From: a bacterium SCSIO 12844
Lineage (GTDB): Bacteria; Pseudomonadota; Gammaproteobacteria; Francisellales; Francisellaceae
Length of the DNA stretch: 64,000 nucleotides
Reading direction: 5' to 3'
Assembly (NCBI GenBank): GCA_024397935.1
Contig: CP073743.1
Span: 868,001-932,000 of the forward strand
Below the pieces are notes generated by a model. That model did not search any database. It worked only from the letters and a program-made list of their open reading frames with translations, and was not told where the DNA came from. Position 1 is the stretch's first letter; each line of letters opens with the position of its first letter. Positions 43,701-52,700 of the stretch are shown here, piece after piece. The translations under genes and the position numbers were made by a program.

Positions 43701-46700
43701 TTAAAGTAGCCGCTGCATCTTCAGTCACAGAGCCTGACGTATCGCCACCAATGGTAGGGTCATCATTAGTACCTGTAATGGTAATGGTAATATCTTGGGT
43801 TGTACCATCATCTGAAGTTACAGTAATTGTATCAGTAAGGGTATCACCGTCACCTAAAGCCTGAATCGCAGATTGAGAGTTATCAGCAGAATAGCTCCAG
43901 TCACCATCCGCTTCGATAGTTAAGTCACCATAAGTACCAGAGATGGTTTCAGCATTAAAGACAGCTTCACCTGTATCGGTATCAGAAATCGTTAATGTAC
44001 CAGAAGTGGTTAAAGTAGCCGCTGCATCTTCAGTCACGCCACCAGTTGTGTCGCCACCAATGGTAGGATCATCATTAGTACCTGTAATGGTAATGGTAAT
44101 ATCTTGGGTTGTACCATCATCTGAAGTTACAGTAATTGTATCAGTAAGGGTCTCGCCGTCACCTAAAGCCTGAATGGCAGATTGAGAGTTATCAGCAGAA
44201 TAAGACCAGTCACCATCCGCTTCGATAGTTAAGTCACCATAAGTACCAGAGATGGTTTCAGCATTAAAGACGGCTTCACCTGTATCGGTATCAGAAATCG
44301 TTAATGTACCAGAAGTGGTTAAAGTAGCCGCTGCATCTTCAGTTACAGAGCCAGTTGTATCACCACCAATGGTAGGGTCATCATTAGTACCTGTAATGGT
44401 AATGGTAATATCTTGGGTTGTACCATCATCTGAAGTAACCGTAATTGTATCGGTAAGGGTATCGCCGTCACCTAAAGCCTGAATCGCAGATTGAGAGTTA
44501 TCAGCCGAATAAGACCAGTCACCATCCGCTTCGATAGTTAAGTCACCATAGGTACCAGAGATGGTTTCAGCATTAAAGACGGCTTCACCTGTATCGGTAT
44601 CAGAAATCGTTAATGTACCAGAAGTGGTTAAAGTAGCCGCTGCATCTTCAGTCACAGAGCCTGAGGTATCACCACCAATGGTAGGATCATCATTAGTACC
44701 TGTAATGGTAATGGTAATATCTTGAGTTGTACCATCATCTGAAGTAACCGTAATTGTATCGGTAAGGGTCTCGCCGTCACCTAAAGCTTGAATCGCAGAT
44801 TGAGAGTTATCAGCAGAATAAGACCAGTCACCATCCGCTTCGATAGTTAAGTCACCATAGGTACCAGAGATGGTTTCAGCATTAAAGACGGCTTCACCTG
44901 TATCGGTATCAGAAATGGTTAATGTACCAGAAGTGGTTAAAGTAGCTGCTGCATCTTCGGTTACGCCACCAGTTGTGTCGCCACCAATGGTAGGCTCATC
45001 ATTAGTACCTGTAATGGTAATGGTAATATCTTGGGTTGTACCATCATCTGAAGTTACCGTAATTGTATCAGTAAGGGTCTCGCCGTCACCTAAAGCTTGA
45101 ATGGCAGATTGAGAGTTATCGGCAGAATAGCTCCAGTCACCATCCGCTTCGATAGTTAAGTCACCATAAGTACCAGAGATGGTTTCAGCATTAAAGACAG
45201 CTTCACCTGTATCGGTATCAGAAATCGTTAATGTACCAGAAGTGGTTAAAGTAGCCGCTGCATCTTCGGTTACGCTACCGGTTGTATCACCACCAATGGT
45301 GGGATCATCATTAGTACCTGTAATGGCAATGGTAATATCTTGGGTTGTACCATCATCTGAAGTTACAGTAATTGTATCAGTAAGGGTATCACCGTCACCT
45401 AAAGCTTGAATGGCAGATTGAGAGTTATCAGCCGAATAAGACCAGTCACCATCCGCTTCGATAGTTAAGTCACCATAAGTGCCAGAGATGGTTTCAGCAT
45501 TAAAGACAGCTTCACCTGTATCGGTATCAGAAATCGTTAATGTACCAGAAGTGGTTAAAGTAGCCGCTGCATCTTCAGTTACAGAGCCTGACGTATCACC
45601 ACCAATGGTAGGGTCATCATTAGTACCTGTAATGGTAATGGTAATATCTTGAGTTGTACCATCATCTGAAGTAACCGTAATTGTATCGGTAAGGGTATCG
45701 CCAGCGCCTAAAGCCTGAATCGCAGATTGACTATTATCAGCAGAATAGCTCCAGTCACCATCCGCTTCAATGGTTAAGTCACCATAAGTACCAGAGATGG
45801 TTTCAGCATTAAAGACAGCTTCACCTGTATCGGTATCAGAAATCGTTAATGTACCAGAAGTGGTTAAAGTAGCTGCTGCATCTTCGGTTACGCCACCAGT
45901 TGTGTCGCCACCAATGGTAGGATCATCATTAGTACCTGTAATGGTAATGGTAATATCTTGGGTTGTACCATCATCTGAAGTTACAGTAATTGTATCAGTA
46001 AGGGTATCGCCGTCACCTAAAGCCTGAATGGCAGATTGAGAGTTATCAGCAGAATAGCTCCAGTCACCATCCGCTTCGATGGTTAAGTCACCATAAGTGC
46101 CAGAGATGGTTTCAGCATTAAAGACGGCTTCACCTGTATCGGTATCAGAAATCGTTAATGTACCAGAAGTGGTTAAAGTAGCCGCTGCATCTTCAGTCAC
46201 AGAGCCTGAGGTATCGCCACCAATGGTAGGGTCATCATTAGTACCTGTAATGGTAATGGTAATATCTTGAGTTGTGCCATCATCTGAAGTAACCGTAATT
46301 GTATCAGTAAGGGTATCGCCGTCACCTAAAGCCTGAATGGCAGATTGAGAGTTATCAGCCGAATAAGACCAATCACCATCCGCTTCGATGGTTAAGTCAC
46401 CATAGGTACCAGAGATGGTTTCAGCATTAAAGACAGCTTCACCTGTATCGGTATCAGAAATCGTTAATGTACCAGAAGTGGTTAAAGTAGCCGCTGCATC
46501 TTCGGTTACGCCACCAGTTGTGTCGCCACCAATGGTAGGATCATCATTAGTACCTGTAATGGTAATGGTAATATCTTGAGTTGTGCCATCATCTGAAGTT
46601 ACAGTAATTGTATCAGTAAGGGTATCGCCGTCACCTAAAGCCTGAATGGCAGATTGAGAGTTATCAGCCGAATAAGACCAATCACCATCGGCTTCGATGG

Positions 46701-49700
46701 TTAAGTCACCATAAGTACCAGAGATGGTTTCAGCATTAAAGACGGCTTCACCTGTATCGGTATCAGAAATCGTTAATGTACCAGAAGTGGTTAAAGTAGC
46801 CGCTGCATCTTCGGTTACGCCACCAGTTGTGTCGCCACCAATGGTAGGATCATCATTAGTACCTGTAATGGTAATGGTAATATCTTGGGTTGTACCATCA
46901 TCTGAAGTTACAGTAATTGTATCAGTAAGGGTATCACCGTCACCTAAAGCCTGAATGGCAGATTGAGAGTTATCAGCTGAATAAGACCAGTCACCATCCG
47001 CTTCGATGGTTAAGTCACCATAAGTCCCAGAGATGGTTTCAGCATTAAAGAGGGCTTCACCTGTATCGGTATCAGAAATCGTTAATGTACCAGAAGTGGT
47101 TAAAGTAGCTGCTGCATCTTCGGTTACGCTACCGGTTGTATCACCACCAATGGTGGGATCATCATTAGTACCTGTAATGGTAATGGTAATATCTTGGGTT
47201 GTACCATCATCTGAAGTTACAGTAATTGTATCAGTAAGGGTCTCGCCGTCACCTAAAGCTTGAATGGCAGATTGAGAGTTATCGGCAGAATAGCTCCAGT
47301 CACCATCCGCTTCGATAGTTAAGTCACCATAGGTGCCAGAGATGGTTTCAGCATTAAAGACGGCTTCACCTGTATCGGTATCAGAAATCGTTAATGTACC
47401 AGAAGTGGTTAAAGTAGCCGCTGCATCTTCAGTTACAGAGCCAGTTGTATCACCACCAATGGTAGGGTCATCATTAGTACCTGTAATGGTAATGGTAATA
47501 TCTTGGGTTGTACCATCATCTGAAGTAACCGTAATTGTATCAGTAAGGGTATCGCCGTCACCTAAAGCCTGAATGGCAGATTGAGAGTTATCAGCCGAAT
47601 AAGACCAGTCACCATCAGCTTCGATGGTTAAGTCACCGTAGGTGCCAGAGATGGTTTCAGCATTAAAGACGGCTTCACCTGTATCGGTATCAGAAATCGT
47701 TAATGTACCAGAAGTGGTTAAAGTAGCTGCTGCATCTTCAGTTACAGAGCCTGACGTATCACCACCAATGGTAGGGTCATCATTAGTACCTGTAATGGTA
47801 ATGGTAATATCTTGGGTTGTACCATCATCTGAAGTTACCGTAATCGTATCAGTAAGGGTATCACCGTCACCTAAAGCCTGAATCGCAGATTGACTATTAT
47901 CAGCAGAATAGCTCCAGTCACCATCCGCTTCAATGGTTAAGTCACCATAAGTACCAGAGATGGTTTCAGCATTAAAGACAGCTTCACCTGTATCGGTATC
48001 AGAAATCGTTAATGTACCAGAAGTGGTTAAAGTAGCTGCTGCATCTTCAGTCACGCCACCAGTTGTGTCGCCACCAATGGTAGGATCATCATTAGTACCT
48101 GTAATGGTAATGGTAATATCTTGGGTTGTACCATCATCTGAAGTTACAGTAATTGTATCAGTAAGGGTATCACCGTCACCTAAAGCCTGAATGGCAGATT
48201 GAGAGTTATCAGCCGAATAAGACCAGTCACCATCAGCTTCGATGGTTAAGTCACCGTAGGTGCCAGAGATGGTTTCAGCATTAAAGACGGCTTCACCTGT
48301 ATCGGTATCAGAAATCGTTAATGTACCAGAAGTGGTTAAAGTAGCTGCTGCATCTTCGGTTACGCCACCAGTTGTGTCGCCACCAATGGTAGGATCATCA
48401 TTAGTACCTGTAATGGTAATGGTAATATCTTGGGTTGTACCATCATCTGAAGTTACAGTAATCGTATCAGTAAGGGTATCACCGTCACCTAAAGCCTGAA
48501 TCGCAGATTGAGAGTTATCAGCAGAATAGCTCCAGTCACCATCCGCTTCGATGGTTAAGTCACCATAAGTGCCAGAGATGGTTTCAGCATTAAAGAGGGC
48601 TTCACCTGTATCGGTATCAGAAATCGTTAATGTACCAGAAGTGGTTAAAGTAGCTGCTGCATCTTCGGTTACGCCACCAGTTGTGTCGCCACCAATGGTA
48701 GGATCATCATTAGTACCTGTAATGGTAATGGTAATATCTTGGGTTGTACCATCATCTGAAGTTACAGTAATTGTATCAGTAAGGGTATCGCCGTCACCTA
48801 AAGCCTGAATGGCAGATTGAGAGTTATCAGCCGAATAAGACCAGTCACCATCCGCTTCGATGGTTAAGTCACCATAAGTGCCAGAGATGGTTTCAGCATT
48901 AAAGACGGCTTCACCTGTATCGGTATCAGAAATCGTTAATGTACCAGAAGTGGTTAAAGTAGCCGCTGCATCTTCAGTCACAGAGCCTGAGGTATCGCCA
49001 CCAATGGTAGGGTCATCATTAGTACCTGTAATGGTAATGGTAATATCTTGGGTTGTACCATCATCTGAAGTTACAGTAATTGTATCAGTAAGGGTGTCAC
49101 CGTCACCTAAAGCCTGAATGGCAGATTGAGAGTTATCAGCAGAATAGCTCCAGTCACCATCCGCTTCGATGGTTAAGTCACCATAAGTACCAGAGATGGT
49201 TTCAGCATTAAAGACAGCTTCACCTGTATCGGTATCAGAAATCGTTAATGTACCAGAAGTGGTTAAAGTAGCTGCTGCATCTTCGGTTACGCCACCAGTT
49301 GTGTCGCCACCAATGGTAGGATCATCATTAGTACCTGTAATGGTAATGGTAATATCTTGGGTTGTACCATCATCTGAAGTTACAGTAATTGTATCAGTAA
49401 GGGTCTCGCCGTCACCTAAAGCCTGAATCGCAGATTGAGAGTTATCAGCAGAATAGCTCCAGTCACCATCCGCTTCAATGGTTAAGTCACCATAAGTACC
49501 AGAGATGGTTTCAGCATTAAAGACAGCTTCACCTGTATCGGTATCAGAAATCGTTAATGTACCAGAAGTGGTTAAAGTAGCCGCTGCATCTTCAGTTACA
49601 GAGCCTGACGTATCACCACCAATGGTAGGGTCATCATTAGTACCTGTAATGGTAATGGTAATATCTTGGGTTGTACCATCATCTGAAGTTACCGTAATCG

Positions 49701-52700
49701 TATCAGTAAGGGTATCACCGTCACCTAAAGCCTGAATCGCAGATTGAGAGTTATCAGCAGAATAGCTCCAGTCACCATCCGCTTCGATAGTTAAGTCACC
49801 ATAAGTACCAGAGATGGTTTCAGCATTAAAGACAGCTTCACCTGTATCGGTATCAGAAATGGTTAATGTACCAGAAGTGGTTAAAGTAGCTGCTGCATCT
49901 TCGGTTACAGAGCCAGTTGTATCACCACCAATGGTAGGATCATCATTAGTACCTGTAATGGTAATGGTAATATCTTGGGTTGTACCATCATCTGAAGTTA
50001 CCGTAATCGTATCAGTAAGGGTATCACCGTCACCTAAAGCCTGAATCGCAGATTGAGAGTTATCAGCAGAATAGCTCCAGTCACCATCCGCTTCGATAGT
50101 TAAGTCACCATAAGTACCAGAGATGGTTTCAGCATTAAAGACAGCTTCATCTGTATCGGTATCAGAAATCGTTAATGTACCAGAAGTGGTTAAAGTAGCT
50201 GCTGCATCTTCGGTTACGCTACCGGTTGTATCACCACCAATGGTAGGATCATCATTAGTACCTGTAATGGTAATGGTAATATCTTGGGTTGTACCATCAT
50301 CTGAAGTTACAGTAATCGTATCAGTAAGGGTATCACCGTCACCTAAAGCCTGAATCGCAGATTGAGAGTTATCAGCAGAATAGCTCCAGTCACCATCCGC
50401 TTCAATGGTTAAGTCACCATAAGTACCAGAGATGGTTTCAGCATTAAAGACAGCTTCACCTGTATCGGTATCAGAAATCGTTAATGTACCAGAAGTGGTT
50501 AAAGTAGCCGCTGCATCTTCAGTCACGCCACCAGTTGTGTCGCCACCAATGGTAGGGTCATCATTAGTACCTGTAATGGTAATGGTAATATCTTGGGTTG
50601 TACCATCATCTGAAGTTACAGTAATTGTATCAGTAAGGGTATCGCCTTGACCTAAAGCTTGAATGGCAGATTGAGAGTTATCAGCAGAATAAGACCAGTC
50701 ACCATCCGCTTCAATGGTTAAGTCACCATAAGTGCCAGAGATGGTTTCAGCATTAAAGACAGCTTCACCTGTATCGGTATCAGAAATCGTTAATGTACCA
50801 GAAGTGGTTAAAGTAGCCGCTGCATCTTCAGTCACGCCACCAGTTGTGTCGCCACCAATGGTAGGATCATCATTAGTACCTGTAATGGTAATGGTAATAT
50901 CTTGGGTTGTACCATCATCTGAAGTTACAGTAATTGTATCAGTAAGGGTCTCGCCGTCACCTAAAGCCTGAATGGCAGATTGAGAGTTATCAGCAGAATA
51001 AGACCAGTCACCATCCGCTTCGATGGTTAAGTCACCATAAGTGCCAGAGATGGTTTCAGCATTAAAGACGGCTTCACCTGTATCGGTATCAGAAATCGTT
51101 AATGTACCAGAAGTGGTTAAAGTAGCCGCTGCATCTTCAGTCACGCCACCAGTTGTGTCGCCACCAATGGTAGGATCATCATTAGTACCTGTAATGGTAA
51201 TGGTAATATCTTGGGTTGTACCATCATCTGAAGTTACAGTAATTGTATCAGTAAGGGTATCACCGTCACCTAAAGCTTGAATGGCAGATTGAGAGTTATC
51301 AGCAGAATAAGACCAATCACCATCCGCTTCGATGGTTAAGTCACCATAAGTGCCAGAGATGGTTTCAGCATTAAAGACGGCTTCACCTGTATCGGTATCA
51401 GAAATCGTTAATGTACCAGAAGTGGTTAAAGTAGCTGCTGCATCTTCGGTTACGCCACCAGTTGTGTCGCCACCAATGGTAGGATCATCATTAGTACCTG
51501 TAATGGTAATGGTAATATCTTGGGTTGTACCATCATCTGAAGTAACCGTAATTGTATCAGTAAGGGTATCGCCGTCACCTAAAGCTTGAATGGCAGATTG
51601 AGAGTTATCAGCAGAATAAGACCAATCACCATCCGCTTCGATGGTTAAGTCACCATAAGTACCAGAGATGGTTTCAGCATTAAAGACAGCTTCACCTGTA
51701 TCGGTATCAGAAATCGTTAATGTACCAGAAGTGGTTAAAGTAGCTGCTGCATCTTCGGTTACGCCACCAGTTGTGTCGCCACCAATGGTAGGATCATCAT
51801 TAGTACCTGTAATGGTAATGGTAATATCTTGGGTTGTACCATCATCTGAAGTTACAGTAATCGTATCAGTAAGGGTATCACCGTCACCTAAAGCTTGAAT
51901 GGCAGATTGAGAGTTATCAGCCGAATAAGACCAGTCACCATCCGCTTCGATGGTTAAGTCACCATAAGTCCCAGAGATGGTTTCAGCATTAAAGACGGCT
52001 TCACCTGTATCGGTATCAGAAATCGTTAATGTACCAGAAGTGGTTAAAGTAGCCGCTGCATCTTCAGTTACAGAGCCAGTTGTATCACCACCAATGGTAG
52101 GGTCATCATTAGTACCTGTAATGGTAATGGTAATATCTTGGGTTGTACCATCATCTGAAGTTACAGTAATTGTATCAGTAAGGGTATCGCCGTCACCTAA
52201 AGCTTGAATGGCAGATTGAGAGTTATCAGCAGAATAAGACCAATCACCATCCGCTTCGATGGTTAAGTCACCATAAGTACCAGAGATGGTTTCAGCATTA
52301 AAGACAGCTTCACCTGTATCGGTATCAGAAATCGTTAATGTACCAGAAGTGGTTAAAGTAGCTGCTGCATCTTCGGTTACGCCACCAGTTGTGTCGCCAC
52401 CAATGGTAGGATCATCATTAGTACCTGTAATGGTAATGGTAATATCTTGGGTTGTACCATCATCTGAAGTTACAGTAATTGTATCAGTAAGGGTGTCGCC
52501 AGCGCCTAAGGCTTGTATTGCAGATTGGCTATTATCGGCAGAATAGCTCCAGTCACCATCCGCTTCGATGGTTAAGTCACCATAAGTGCCAGAGATGGTT
52601 TCAGCATTAAAGACGGCTTCACCTGTATCGGTATCAGAAATCGTTAATGTACCAGAAGTGGTTAAAGTAGCCGCTGCATCTTCAGTCACGCCACCAGTTG

